Assembly (NCBI RefSeq): GCF_963259705.1
Contig: NC_081842.1
Span: 38,343,796 to 38,407,795 of the forward strand
Source of the DNA: Myotis daubentonii
Lineage: Eukaryota; Chordata; Mammalia; Chiroptera; Vespertilionidae
Direction: 5' to 3'
DNA length: 64,000 nt
The number at the start of each line of letters is the position of its first letter. Within the stretch, counting starts at the first letter, position 1. Below the pieces are notes generated by a model. That model was given only the letters and a program-made list of their open reading frames with translations, was not told the origin of the DNA and made no database searches. Shown here one piece after another: positions 45,651 through 57,460 of the stretch. The translations under genes and the position numbers were made by a program.

Positions 45651-46759
45651 AAAGAGAAAATACTATGCCAGGCCTCAGTGACTTCAGAACCCACAATACC
45701 TTCCCCTGTGTGTGGCTCACAGAAAGCACTCCCTAATTATCCATAGCGTGAATAAGTGGGTGAAACTATTTTGCTTAGGAATCACTTGCAATTAAGCATA
45801 GAATCCAGCCAGATTTTCCAGTTCCTAGCCAAGTACTCTTTGCTACTAGATCAGGCCTCCTTCCCTATGATTTTAGAACAACAGTTTTCTTACAGTAATC
45901 ATGGAATTAAAGTTCCCCCAGTGTCTACATAGTCCTGCATGGTCCCAAGACAACAGGTGCTAATACACAAAAGTGATCATAAGAAAATCTCCCCTGTTAT
46001 GTCCACAAAGAGTAAATAATGACAGAACACTTCTGCTCAAAGCTCAGCTTTAAAACAGCATTTTGATAAGTCTAGGCACACCTCTAAAGCAAAGCTTATG
46101 GAAAAATGTATATCAAAGCAAGCACCATGATTAAACATATCCAGATGGGAGGGAAAATGTGACATTTCAGCAAGAACAGTTTTCAATTCAAGGCAAAAAA
46201 AAAAAAGAAAGAAAATCCCATTTATACTTTCTAGTCAGCCAAAATTTCCAGCTGCATGGATTCTCTGGTGAACAAGCAGACCAGTCTGCAGAATAAGGTC
46301 ACTGAAGAATGTGCCTGTAATCGCAAACTGTAATTAAACAGTAATGACCTCAACTGGAAGCTTTCCTCAGGATTAATGAATACCTGAAAAGCCAGTGGCC
46401 TGAGGCGGCCCTCATTCTATCCAGGATGCCCTGGGATAACGCTGCTGTAAAAAGGTTTCCAGCTTAAACCATTCCCCAAAGTTGTCTTTTCCATTATGAT
46501 ATCTCAAAGTTGGATTTTTTTATGGGACTTATTATATGCCAGATGATGCCTTGTAAACTTATCGCTTTAGTAAACAAGAAGTGAAATTGTAATTGATGTC
46601 AATAACTATTGTAACCATCATTACTATGGCTTTTAATGGTTTGGCTTAGCTGATGAGAAAGAGGAAACAAGTGACTAGTAGGTTAGCTAGTAAGGAAACC
46701 ATCAAAATATTAGACATCATTTATTTGCTGCCTAATGGATATTAAGATGGATACGCAGA
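45651..46759. other. Unassigned; candidate conserved non-coding segment at 46200-46500
   Basis: No gene. 46200-46500 lacks repeat signatures and is rich in TAAT homeodomain-type words (GTAATTAAACAGTAATGACC, GGATTAATGA). It contains a GC-richer core (CTGAGGCGGCC). Enhancer character is inference; only cross-species alignment can support it. Confidence 0.4.
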
Positions 46760-46867
46760 CAGTCAATCCTTTCTTTCCTTGGAAGTTGAACATCGCCATC
46801 TTCTTTTTATAGGTAAGGAATACAAGAATCAGGGAGGTTAGGTAACTTGTCCTAGGTTATTCTAATC
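46760..46867 (-). mobile_element. MIR SINE, left part of a split copy
   Basis: TTTTTATAGGTAAGGAATAC and GGTTAGGTAACTTGTCCTAG in reverse MIR order. The match stops where a hAT element begins and resumes at 47095. Confidence 0.75.
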
Positions 46868-47094
46868 CAGCCGTGGGCAAACTACTTCCCGTAGGCCGGA
46901 TCCGGCCCCATTTGAAATGAATAAAACTAAAAAAAAAAAAAAAAAAAAAAAAGACCGTACCCTTTTATGTAACGATGTTTACTTTGAATTTATATTAGTT
47001 CACACAAACACTCCATCCATGCTTTTGTTCCGGCCCTCCGGTCCAGTTTAAGAACCCATTGTGGCCCTCGAGTCAAAAAGTTTGCCCACCCCTG
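46868..47094. mobile_element. Non-autonomous hAT (nhAT-like) inside a MIR
   Basis: It starts CAGCCGTGGGCAAACTAC and ends AAGTTTGCCCACCCCTG; the outer 15 bp are inverted repeats with two mismatches. The interior has GGCCGGATCCGGCCCC, an A run (46929-46952) and CCGGCCCTCCGGTCC. At 227 bp it has no transposase. Clear octamer target duplications are not seen, perhaps because the MIR site has decayed. It is less diverged than the MIR around it. Confidence 0.85.
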
Positions 47095-47160
47095 TAAGTG
47101 TAGGGGTTGGGATTCAAGGCCTAGTTTCTTCTGACTCCCAGAGACAAACCAGAAACCACT
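47095..47160 (-). mobile_element. MIR SINE, right part of a split copy
   Basis: TAAGTGTAGGGGTTGGGATT, then CAAGGCCTAGTTTCTTCTGA, continues the MIR interrupted at 46867. Confidence 0.75.
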
Positions 47161-47513
47161 ATGCACTATGACCTCGCTGATCCGAAAGATCTCTGTCAAT
47201 CATTTGGAAGTGATTGTCAGGGTGAGGGTTTCAATTGAGAAATGTAGCTAGTGGCTGGTGACTGGTTTTAGAAGATCAAAGTCACCAACATGCTTTTAAA
47301 GGGACCTTTTATGTGTATCAGTAGTCACAACTGGGAGAAGCTCAGAAGCACAGGGATTTTAATGTAAGCGTCTGCTCTGTGTGCCATCTTTAGGGCTGGG
47401 TACCGTTTCCATCTCTTGGCATGAAGGTAGGAGCCTTGAGACAACTGTCAGTTCCAAAGTATAACCCACGCTCACACCAGCCCACCTCAGGCTACATGTC
47501 TTAAATTTATTAT
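47161..47513. other. Unassigned stretch
   Basis: No gene or named repeat between the MIR and a young SINE. Confidence 0.4.
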
Positions 47514-47526
47514 AAGATGACTAAGG

Positions 47527-47739
47527 GCTGAAACCGGTTTGGCTCAGTAGATAGAGCGTCGGCCTGTGGACTGGAGGGTCCCAGGTTCGATTCCAGTCAA
47601 GGGCATGTACCTGGGTTGCGGGCACATCCCCAGTAGGAGATGTGCAGGAGGCAGCTGATCGATGTTTCTCTCTCATTGATGTTTCTAACTATCTCTCTCC
47701 CTTCCTCTCTGTAAAAAATCAATAAAATATATTTTAAAA
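47527..47739 (+). mobile_element. Young Ves-type SINE
   Basis: Head GCTGAAACCGGTTTGGCTCA, perfect B box GGTTCGATTCC (47584-47594), GTGCAGGAGGCAGCTGATCG and the tail AATCAATAAAATATATTTTA. The duplication AAGATGACTAAGG is perfect at 47514-47526 and 47740-47752. It is nearly identical in sequence type to the copy at 53326. Confidence 0.97.
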
Positions 47740-47752
47740 AAGATGACTAAGG

Positions 47753-50129
47753 TATATTTTTTTTAAATGAGAGCCTTAACATGCAAACATACCGAGAGAA
47801 TTACCCATGATGACTTAAATTCATGCAGAGATGACAAAGACTGCTATCAGTCAGTACCTCTTTTAGGTAAGAGCAGGAGGTCAGTTTTATAGCTAGAGGA
47901 ATTAAGCAATGGATTATTTTTTTAAAATCCTGTACACAAATACCAAAATAAGAGAGAAGAATAGTGGGAATGGCCTATTTGTCTGATGCAGACAAACATA
48001 AAAAAAGATAAAGCAACTAGATAGCTGCTTCCCTATTCTCATCTCCTTATTCCCAAAGTGGGTGGCCAGGCATTCATTTTTCCTTTGGATGGTAGGGTCT
48101 GATGACAGGGGGAGGGGAGGAAATTGCATCACCATTCCAATCTGCTGAGATCAACTGGAATCAATATTCCAGGGTATTTACAGTATGTTCCAGATCCACA
48201 CTATTTGCACATTGATCAGCCTCTCATACATCTCCTCATCAACAATCTTGATAAAAATGTTGAGAGAATGGGTGTAAAGGCTATTTCAGATCAACTAAAT
48301 AGTTGCTTAGCACTGTACCTCCACTCAAAGTGAGAAACCAATAAAAGAATTCAGGAGTAAAAACAGATATCAATAACTAGAATATTCCACATGTCAGAAT
48401 CATAGAATCACCTTAGGCTCTATAACACATCCTCTTGATGTGTGATGTTTTTTCTTTGCAAAAGTCATGCAGGAAAGATTTTATAGCTCTTGCAGGAAGT
48501 AGCTATGAGATTTACTGTCATGAAGCAATTTATATCAGAGCCCAACTGAAACTATGGGTAAGTAATTTATTATTGCGTTAAAATAAAACCACAGACCTTA
48601 ATTAACATCCATCCATCCATCATTCAATCAATAAAAACTTATAGAATACTAACTGTGTCAGACAGGCACTATACCAGACCTGGAAGATAGAACAATGGCC
48701 AAGATAAACCTATACCCTTCTTTCAAAGAGCTAACAGTCCAATAGAGGAAGGCAGACACTAAAGGAGAAATAATAATAATAATAAAAGTATTCTATCTAG
48801 ACTAATGAGGAGTCCTTCCACTATATTATACTCCAGTACCATGACACATATTATGAGAATTATCCAGTAAACTAGATATTTAAATTTCAAAATGCTTGGA
48901 ATTGTTTTAATAAAGCATATTCTAGGCACAGAGATAACTTGAAATCATGCAATATAAAGAATAATGAAAAGAATGGGAATGACTGATAATCAACCTAGAG
49001 AAGATGGAAATTTGAATAATCAGACCTTTAAAGGTTGGGATGCAGCAAAGATGATTTGGTTGGCAGGGTTCTGGGGTTTGAAGAAAGAACAATGAGTAGA
49101 AGGCACGTCAGGATTGTATCAAGATTGAATGGGCTTCTGAAGAAAAAATGAGATTTCCATTAGTGGATTTGTCCTATCTCTTAGTGAGGATATTATAAAG
49201 TGTTTTCAACTACAAGATAAGCAGTTGGACTCTAGAAAACAAAATGCTCCCAGACATGAAATTCTATAAATCATACCTTATATACTTTAAACTCTTTAAT
49301 ATATATAATGAATAAAAGTACCTGAACTCATTTTAAAACATATTTACTATCCTTTATTTATAATGCCAAATTTGACTATGCAATCATGTTATATTATACT
49401 AGGGGATACATTTTCTATTATGAATAAGCCTTAATAAACTCACTTTTAACACAAATTGTGTGACTATTTGAAACATTTTTTTAAAGGAAAGGCTTTTTGA
49501 AACCTGTGTCAGACCTATACAAGGAAGCCCTGGCTCTTGCTCTGAGAAACTACACAGTCACCATCACTCAAGGACTGTCTGAAACTCCAATTTAGGAATT
49601 ACCTTCAAGAGCCTTAAGCAGATTTTTTTTAATAGCTTCAGTGGTAGTAAATTATAATCCTCAGAGGTGCAAGTTTTGAAATAGCCAAAAGTTATTCAAA
49701 GTAACTTCTAAAAAATAGGATTAGGATACCAGATTAATAAATCATAACTGATTTTTCCATCCCTAAATTCCATTTCTTCTTTTTACAAAGAGTTCCAAGT
49801 AATTCTCCTCCTAAGGCTATATTTATGTTTGCCTCTCCAAGGACAAAACTCTTTGTCTTTCTATAAGATATAATCCAAATGCTTTGTTAGTACTTCATTT
49901 CAGAAATTGTTTAACTTTCTCCCATGGAGAAGATATATCTAAATCACGAGGTGCCTTTATAAACTAGTGAGGGTTCAAGATATCTCAATAGATCCTGGGA
50001 ACATCTATTTTGAAAAAGCTGCTTCCATGAGTTATGATGTTTGGCCATGAGGAGAAACTCTCTGTCATCTTATTCCAACTCACACTTGATCTCCATCCCA
50101 GCATTTCCATGACAACAGAATTTCAAATC
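47753..50129. other. Unassigned AT-rich stretch
   Basis: 2.4 kb with no gene. 48605-48790 (CATTCAATCAATAAAAACTT, GACAGGCACTATACCAGACC, AAAGAGCTAACAGTCCAATA) follows an old dispersed mammalian repeat whose class I cannot name with confidence. The rest shows no signature. Confidence 0.4.
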
Positions 50130-50335
50130 CCGAATACATAGATTTAAAGCCCAGACCCACTATTAACTAGCTGCCTTTAGGCAAATGACAATATCTTTGG
50201 GGCTCTTCTCAGTAGGGATATATGAATAGCTAACCTGAAGGATTATTGTGAAAGTTAGATTATGTATATAAAGCACCTAGTATGGTCATTGGTTCATAGC
50301 AGTTTAATAAAATGAAGGAATTATTATTAATGTCT
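50130..50335 (+). mobile_element. MIR SINE
   Basis: Forward MIR order: GATTTAAAGCCCAGACCCAC, TTAACTAGCTGCCTTTAGGC, GAAGGATTATTGTGAAAGTT, AAAGCACCTAGTATGGTCAT. Old copy. Confidence 0.85.
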
Positions 50336-51001
50336 CATCATTACTCAACTCTAGACATGTTGAACATTATTTCTCTAATAATTTATTAAGTTGTAACTGA
50401 ATTTGAGGGCACCATAGTTTCCATAGGAAACCTCAAATGCTTTTCATTCTTCTTTACAATGTTGGTTCCCATCTAAGTGACCTTGGTCCCTTGAAAATGG
50501 TCAGATTTTTTTGAGAATTATGAGAATATTTGTGTTTAGAAAGACAAAAACAATCTTCAGCAGATTAATAAGTCATGGTTATTTATAAAAATAATAAAAT
50601 TTAAGTCTAATAATTAAGAGAATAGATAATTTTACAATCAATTATAATATTAGTCTTTCTGAATATGATCTTTCAGTTCTGAAGATATTCCTTTTAATAA
50701 GGAAGGGTGCAGATAATGCTGTGCCATAAATTTTGGACTGCCTTCCCTTTAATCTTAGGGGTAACAAGTTTTTCTTAAGGACGCTTACCCCTTAAGTATC
50801 TGACTCTTCTCAAATAAATATTGAAAGTATTAGAGTTTAGAAACCACTAATATGTGCTTGCCTTTTAAAACTTGAGTTGACTCAAAACATAATTTTTGTC
50901 CATCTTTGGCAGAAGCCTGAATGTAAGAGAAGCCAGAATGGTATGCTTGGTCATCATTCTTGACCTAGCTTTCTTGCTGGACACCTCAATCCTGTATCTT
51001 A
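50336..51001. other. Unassigned stretch, possible L2 at the right edge
   Basis: No gene. The last 80 bp may be L2 sequence continuing past the Helitron at 51278, but the match is weak. Confidence 0.4.
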
Positions 51002-51277
51002 CTAGAGGCCTAGTGCATGACATCTGTGCACAGGTAGGGTCCCTAGTGGCTGCTGGCTTCTGGCCAGAGCCTCCTTATCACCCTTTTGGCCTGGTGCTAC
51101 CCGCTCACCTGCTCCACCACCCCGCTCTGGTCCCACTGCTGCCCACTGCCAGTGCCATGTTGCTGATGCCCACCATGTTCCATGCCACCCCCTAGTGGCC
51201 AGCACACGTCTAACTCCCAGTCAATCGAACTCCCGCCCGTGGGGACAATTTGCATATTAGCCTTTTATTATATAGGA
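51002..51277 (-). mobile_element. Non-autonomous Helitron, complete
   Basis: On the minus strand it starts TCCTATATAATAAAAGGC at 51277, then TAATATGCAAATTGTCC. It ends with GTGCACAGATGTCATGCAC and TAGGCCTCTAG (CTAG at 51002-51005). The flanks are A (51001) and T (51278). At 276 bp it has no coding sequence; the 99- and 67-residue frames over it are chance. It carries one CTCF-like core. Confidence 0.94.
51186..51198 (-). promoter_or_regulatory. CTCF-like core in a Helitron
   Basis: The minus strand reads CCACTAGGGGGTG, one base off the core near its end, about 79 bp from the Helitron start and in the element's orientation. Confidence 0.4.
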
Positions 51278-51345
51278 TAGGGTTGCTCCTATAAGGGCTT
51301 ATAGCTAACACCCAACCTGGGACATAGTAAGTGTTCAATAAATAT
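51278..51345 (+). mobile_element. L2 3' tail
   Basis: CAACCTGGGACATAGTAAGT and GTTCAATAAATATCTAGAGA match the L2 3' end; the Helitron lies directly upstream, probably within the L2. Confidence 0.6.
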
Positions 51346-51469
51346 CTAGAGAGGAGGGCAGGGCATAAGACTTGAGTCAAGGAGACCAAACTTCTGGATG
51401 TTCAGTATGCATCTGCTGAAATATGCTGGTGCAAATGAGGTTAATAGTGATATTAATAATTGTCTGCAT

Positions 51470-51660
51470 AACTATGATAGTGAAAATGATGATTGTATGC
51501 TAATATTTATCAAAGGCTTACTAAACATCAAGTCCTATACTGAGTTACTTTATTGCCTCATTTATATATCACAGCAGACCTGTGAGGAAGATACTTACAT
51601 CATTACATTTTACAGAAAAGGAGATTATTGCTTGAAGAGATTTTTTAAAATGTGTTTCAT
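51470..51660 (-). mobile_element. MIR SINE
   Basis: Reverse MIR order: ATGCTAATATTTATCAAAGG, CTTACTAAACATCAAGTCCT, AGCAGACCTGTGAGGAAGAT, CATTTTACAGAAAAGGAGAT. The 109-residue plus frame across it is chance. Confidence 0.85.
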
Positions 51661-53311
51661 CACACCTGTTGTATACATCTACAAAATTCATGAACTCAGT
51701 CAAAGAAAAGAAAACATCATTTTATGAATATATACCCACTTCTTTAACTCTTAAATTTCCAAGGATTACAATCTTTTGTGGTGAAGCACAGAGTAACATC
51801 CAGTAACCAGGTTCACTGATCCACTCCTACTTGTCTACTTCCCATGACCACAAGACTAGGAGCCACTTTCCCATCCAAGCACTCCTCCACCTTTCACTAA
51901 CAAGAGAACCAAAGGTTTCTGTGAATATCAAAGGTTGCAAATGGACCAGTATCTTTACTGATAAATAAAATTACATCACCTAGTCCTTGGCAAGAGGGAG
52001 AGAAAATGTAATTTAGGATCTAAAAAAAAAATTTTTAATGAATACATTATTTTGATTTTTTAAAATTTACTTTCAGGTATATTATGTTACATTGATAGAA
52101 TCCTTCTTTTCATCTTTATAAGTAAGTTCAAAACATTTTTTCTTTCTATGATACATAGAGCTAAATCAAAGATGCCAATCATTTCAAAGCAGTGAAACTA
52201 GGTAACCCCTTCTCAGAAACAACTACTTTGCCTATGCAATCTTTTACAGGCCTTCCAGCCAGAAATTGCTATAAAATTGGGCTTTTAAAACAGCAAATCT
52301 GTTTATAACTTGAGTTGAAAACCAAACTAAACCATTGCCAACAGCTATTAAAATAAACAGGTCACATTTTTATGCCCCTTATATAGTCCTCTGTATACTT
52401 CAGAGATGTCAACAGCTATTATCTTTCCACACTGTATGCTATGTTTGTGTACAAACGGATACTGTGCCTAATCTATGTGGGGGGAGGGGTTCAGTATATC
52501 TCTGAGCTTAAGTAGGCATTTCAATATCTAAAAAGCATGTCCGTCTGGGAGCTCTTTGTGCTAACACAGGTTGGAAATCAGGGGAAAGTTCCAGAAGGGG
52601 AGCCCTCCCTCTGCACTCTCTGTTGCCATTAGCACAGGTCTTTAGGGCACATCTTTTCTCCTGGGTTTCTATGTTTGTTTCACTCCCTGCTATCTTGTTC
52701 CTCTGCTTAGGACATTTTTATGAATAAGCCTGGGAATGCTCAGCACAGAAGCCTCCCTACTATCAGAAACAATGAGCTTTAACTTTGAACATCATACAGA
52801 TTATGTGAGGTAAGTAATTTTTAAAAAAATGATTGATAGACTCATTTTTGTAAAGTAGTGTTACTGTATTATAAGATATTCCTATTGGAATATTGTCCTA
52901 ACCTTTCTCACTTCCCAGTAGGGAAATGTGATTTATTTTTAGCATCAAAACAAGAAATGGTATGTGAGCATTTGGTAAAGTCTGTAAGTATGGGTTATTT
53001 TTCTCTTTATTTATGTAAAATGTATAAGAAAACTTAAAGACAATCAAATTTGTTAATTATGTACACCACAAACTTACAAGTTAGCCTTTTAACATTTTAC
53101 TTTCTATTCTACTAGGTAAAATTGCATTGATAAGAAAAGTTTAATTTTTTTTTTCCTAAGGTCTTGCTTGTGTATCCATTGTTAATACAAGGAACAATCA
53201 GGTGCTGGAAGCAAAAATGAACCCATTTTATTAAGTAAGCGGCTGCCAATTCTCATGGAATGTCAACGCATGACAAATTTCAGAATAGGTTTACTTGAAC
53301 AGCATTGCTTT
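51661..53311. other. Unassigned, probably single-copy; contains an exon-like segment
   Basis: No confidently recognised repeat. The 52440-52820 part is less AT-rich than its surroundings and includes the exon-like segment listed next. Confidence 0.4.
52711..52809 (+). other. Candidate exon with ATG, gene unknown
   Basis: A pyrimidine-rich tract ending TTGTTCCTCTGCTTAG (to 52710) is a good acceptor, and GAG|GTAAGT at 52807-52815 is a consensus donor, giving a 99-bp segment. All three frames have stops, so it is not an internal coding exon. ATG at 52772 (context AACAATGA) opens a frame of 12 codons plus 2 bases up to the donor (MSFNFEHHTDYV). An upstream ATG at 52720 gives a short separate ORF that ends just inside it. 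It could be a first coding exon or chance. I recognise no family. Confidence 0.25.
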
Positions 53312-53325
53312 AAAATTATTGTCCT

Positions 53326-53540
53326 TGCTGAAACCGGTTTGGCTCAGTGAACAGAGCGTCAGCCTGTGAACTGAAAGGTCCCAGGTTCGATTCCGGTCAA
53401 GGGCATGTACCTGGGTTGCTGGCACATCCCCAGTGGGAGATGTGCAAGAGGTGGCTGATCGATGTCTCTCTCATCGATGTTTCTAACTCTCTATCTCTCT
53501 CCCTTCCTCTCTGTAAAAAATCAATAAAATATATTTAAAA
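53326..53540 (+). mobile_element. Young Ves-type SINE
   Basis: Head TGCTGAAACCGGTTTGGCTC, perfect B box GGTTCGATTCC (53384-53394), CATCGATGTTTCTAACTCTC and the tail AATCAATAAAATATATTTAA. The duplication AAAATTATTGTCCT is perfect at 53312-53325 and 53541-53554. Confidence 0.97.
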
Positions 53541-53554
53541 AAAATTATTGTCCT

Positions 53555-55619
53555 CTGATTTATCTTGCATAATATTTGAAATGATATTGAAAAGTTAAGG
53601 AAACAAATATATTTGGTTACAACTCACCATGAACATTTAAGTAAATAACCCTCAAACCAAAATTGTGTCTTTCAAAAGCTTCATAATAATATGAACTTAA
53701 AGTGAGGGCCTGGCCCTGAACATACAAAATGGCTTTTATTCAAGAACAACAACTCCATTACTAACGTCACCATAGAGACAGCAGGTGGACAAATAGAATG
53801 CTTGTTGTGGAAGAGCAAGTGCTAGACTACAGCATCTTTTTATGAAATGTATCTGTATATTGAAAATGAAAATGTGTGTTTTGGAGTTGTTTGCACTCTT
53901 CTAATAATCTATATCTAATACACTACTAACAGTATTTTCATGAGTTTTCTTATGAAATGAGGTGATGATCATGGGTTATAATGCTAGATTCAATATTTGT
54001 ATGATTATAATTTGGGTCCTGCATTGTTTAGTGAATATAAAAGGAGAGAATGTTGGAAGCCATCCTCCTTGGTAACCCACATACAAGGCAACTTTCTGAC
54101 ACTGAGATTCTCTGAGCAATCTTACAATAATGTTGCCCAGTAAAACTAGGAAATCACCTATTGAATTTTATAAATACTATTTTTATTTTCTGCATTTAGC
54201 TGCTATTCTTTTTTTATAACTTAGAAATGTTTTGTATAAACATGATATTTTCTATAATAATTTAAAAGTACTAAATGAGTTATTTTTAACCTATTTCTTA
54301 ACTCTAATAAGATGTCTCTTAAAGCAATTGTTAAGTTTAAATCCGCAACTGGTAAAATATAAATTCATTCTAGTTTATCAGTTTAAGTTCTGCTAGGGTT
54401 CAGCAATAGTAGATCTTGAGGTATAACTGTTTGAGAATTCATACATTCTCAAATGCCTTCAAATGGTGCTCTGCTTAAATTTTATCTTAGGAGTTCTTTT
54501 GTGACAAAGCAAAGGATATGCACGATGCTAACATGTAAAACTATTGTTAGATTCACATTTTTAAAATAACAAAATGGTCATTAAACTGGGTGTTTAATCT
54601 AGAAAATCCATATCTAAATATATTGAATTTTTTCTAGATTGAATTTTCCCTAAATTTCAAATCAAGTCAATTTTGAATAGTTAATTTATCTTTAAGCATG
54701 AACACTTCCTCTGCCATCAAGTCACCCAATTTTGTCCAGTTTTATCTATATTTTTGGTTTGCTTTAAATAAGTCGGACAGAAATAGTCATAGCTCAAGCT
54801 TTCCTTATGGACTCAATGAAGAAGGGAAGAGGAGTCAGTGTGATGCCAATCTGGTGACTGTTGATGAAAATGCTTCTGGAAGGATCAGTCATCTGTATTT
54901 GTTCAAAGAAACCTGATCCTGATAAGTAATATTAAATATTGTATATTCCTACTTTGGGATTAAAAGAAATCAAAATACATTTTACCTAGCATGTTCGTTT
55001 CAATAACAATTCATAGATTGTTGACTATATGCCATCTCTTTATCTTGCCTTCAGTGCTTGCTTCAAATATGTGTACATTTCTCCCTGTTCACTAAATAAC
55101 AGAAGCATTACCATTATAATAATCAGCTGAAGATCTGCTATATGTTTACCTGAATCGTGTAGTGACACAGTCCACTAGAAAACATACCTGTACTTTAGTA
55201 GAGTGCATTCGTCTCTGAAAAATTCATTTTTGTGATCAGAACTTATATTTGCTAATGTGTGCTACACATATGTAACTTCTTAATCGTGAAATCAATATGC
55301 ACACAAAAGATAAAAACAGTTTGTCTACTAAACATGGACTTAGTTTCTGTGTCTGGATGTGGATATTAAGAAGTATAAAATGTGATCCCTGATGTTCAGG
55401 AGTTTATGATCTAGTTGGAGGAACTGAGAAAAGCATACAGGAAGCAGTGAAGCAACGTGCCATGACTAATGCCAAATCAAGAGATAACAACAGTAACTTC
55501 CAAAGGAGTTTTGAAAAGTGATAAATGCAGGCTGACACCTCAATAAAGGCTTTAGGCACTTGAGAGGCATTGACCCATTGAATAGATGTCTGAACAGGAT
55601 CTAGAAAGATTGATGGGAA
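53555..55619. other. Unassigned AT-rich stretch
   Basis: No gene. 55390-55560 has words of an old dispersed repeat of uncertain class. The 72-residue frame at 54698-54916 lacks domains and splice context. Confidence 0.4.
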
Positions 55620-55865
55620 GAGGAGGATCAGTTCAAATGTCACGTACTTTCCAGCCTTTCCTGAGTGCCTTGGACACAGTGGTGGCTTCTCTATGTTCCC
55701 ATCAAATGCTTTTACAAGCAGTGGCTCTTGTTGCAATGTATTGTAATGAATTGTTTATTTGTCCTCCCTCCTTACTTCCTTCTGAGCTACAAAGCAGGAT
55801 CTTCTTCATTTTTATATCCCCCTCATCTTGAAAGTGCTCAATAAATGTTTATTGAATGCATCTTG
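55620..55865 (+). mobile_element. L2 3' end
   Basis: GTTCAAATGTCACGTACTTT, GGATCTTCTTCATTTTTATA and GTGCTCAATAAATGTTTATT are in L2 3' order, ending in GAATGCATC. It accounts for frames on both strands here (110 and 81 residues). Confidence 0.8.
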
Positions 55866-56609
55866 AAGCAATACAAGCAAAGGTACAGAGTAGAAATAAG
55901 CACAGCATGTCCAAGTTTTATTGAAAGAATTGGCTGTGTAGAAGAAGTTTTATGTTGAGGGTAATAAAAATATCAATTTAAATGATTAGGGAGAAGACCT
56001 AGGAGGGCCTTGCTTGTCTAGACTGGCATTATCTTCTCTTGGCTGGACTCACAATCCTAGTTTCACTTGGTCAAAGAGGCCCATTAGGGCCCTAAACCCA
56101 TTATTACCCAGTGGTGTGTGACCAAGTGATAACACTAAATCAGACCTGAAATCCTTTGATGTTAGTCCTTAGACTTCATTCTGTCTGATAATGAGCCATT
56201 GGAGAGTTCTGTGACATATACAAAAGGAATTTTGTAAAGGTTAATCTGACTGAGTACAGGATGAATTATAGGACTAAGAGACTATTTCCAAAGTCCTGTC
56301 TAGAAAAAGATAGCAGTGGAGATTTAAAGGAAAAGACACTGCAGAGGAATGATGAAAAGAAATTGGTATTGATAAACTGTGAGGGAGAATGCTAAGGAAA
56401 GGGGAATGGTTAAATATGACTCCACCTTTTTGTGAGAGGATAATTGCACTGTTGAAAGAATTAAACCTAGAGAGTAAACTCTAATGGGCTTACTACAGGG
56501 AAAAGACAAATGGTTCATGTACTACATGTTGGGGTGATGGTGAGGTACATAGTGGGAATATTGTAGAAATAAGAGAAGACTTTTGGAAATACGAATGGCA
56601 ATCAAAAGG
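55866..56609. other. Unassigned stretch
   Basis: No gene or confidently named repeat. Confidence 0.4.
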
Positions 56610-56620
56610 TAGTGAGAGTT

Positions 56621-56875
56621 GCCCTGGCTGGTGTTCTCAGTGGTTAGAGTGTCAGCCCACACACTGAAGGATCACAGGTTTGATTCCTAGTCAAGAACAT
56701 GTACCTGAGTTGCAGGCTCGATCCCCTGGCCAGAGTCAACCAATCAAGTGTCTCTCTCACATGGATGTTTCTCTCTCTCTCTCCCACCCCTCCCTCCATT
56801 CTGCTCTCTCTAGAAAAGCAATGGAAAAAACTATCTTTAGGTGAGGATTAACAAAAGCAAACAAATAAAAAAGTA
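56621..56875 (+). mobile_element. Ves-type SINE, older subtype
   Basis: GCCCTGGCTGGTGTTCTCAG head, CAGGTTTGATTCCTAGTCAA (B-box region), a second GGCTCGATCCCC block and the tail AGGTGAGGATTAACAAAAGC. Flanking AAAGGTAGTGA and AAAAGTAGGGA look like a decayed target duplication. Confidence 0.9.
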
Positions 56876-56904
56876 GGGATGTTGTGGGTGTGGGTAAGAT
56901 TTAA

Positions 56905-57090
56905 AAAGCAAAAGAGAGCTCTGGACTAGGAATTAGAAAAGTATCTGAGTGTCTTCAGTAAGTCACTCAATCTCTTCACTTTTATAAAGGAGGAGAATGC
57001 TTTGCTCTTTACCTCATTGGGAAGAGATAATGGTCCAATGAGGATAAGACTCAAAGTGGTTTTGAAAACATGAGGCCTTATGCAAATATA
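56905..57090 (+). mobile_element. MIR SINE
   Basis: Forward MIR order: AGAGCTCTGGACTAGGAATT, AGTAAGTCACTCAATCTCTT, ACTTTTATAAAGGAGGAGAA, GGATAAGACTCAAAGTGG. Old copy. Confidence 0.75.
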
Positions 57091-57314
57091 TATGGTTATT
57101 CATCTCCATACTTATTCCCTGTCCTTCCCATGACCATTTCTCATAATAAAGATAAATCAACACATGATAGTATAATAATTTTAACAACTAAGTAATCACA
57201 AAAAATCCCACATCTATCATTAAAGAATTAATCCAATTTATGTTCTCCTATGAATCACAGAGATAGTCTAAGGAAAAATTTAAAACAATAAAATAAAAAG
57301 CATATATTTTATTT

Positions 57315-57460
57315 CTGTGGTTTATTTTGTGCTAAGTATTGTGCAGTGAGATATATGACACAAAGCATTTAAGTAACTTGTCTACAGTTCACATAGCTAG
57401 TGCCATATCATTATCTAATCTGAGATGACAGTACCATTATTGCTTTATCTACCACTCATA
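57315..57460 (-). mobile_element. MIR SINE
   Basis: TTGTGCTAAGTATTGTGCAG, then TTAAGTAACTTGTCTACAGT, then CACATAGCTAGTGCCATATC in reverse MIR order. Confidence 0.65.

Noticed and set aside
30721..53540. tRNA genes, suggested by A and B boxes
   Set aside because: The boxes belong to tRNA-derived Ves SINEs with CT-rich bodies, A-rich tails and target duplications; no cloverleaf with an intact anticodon arm is evident.
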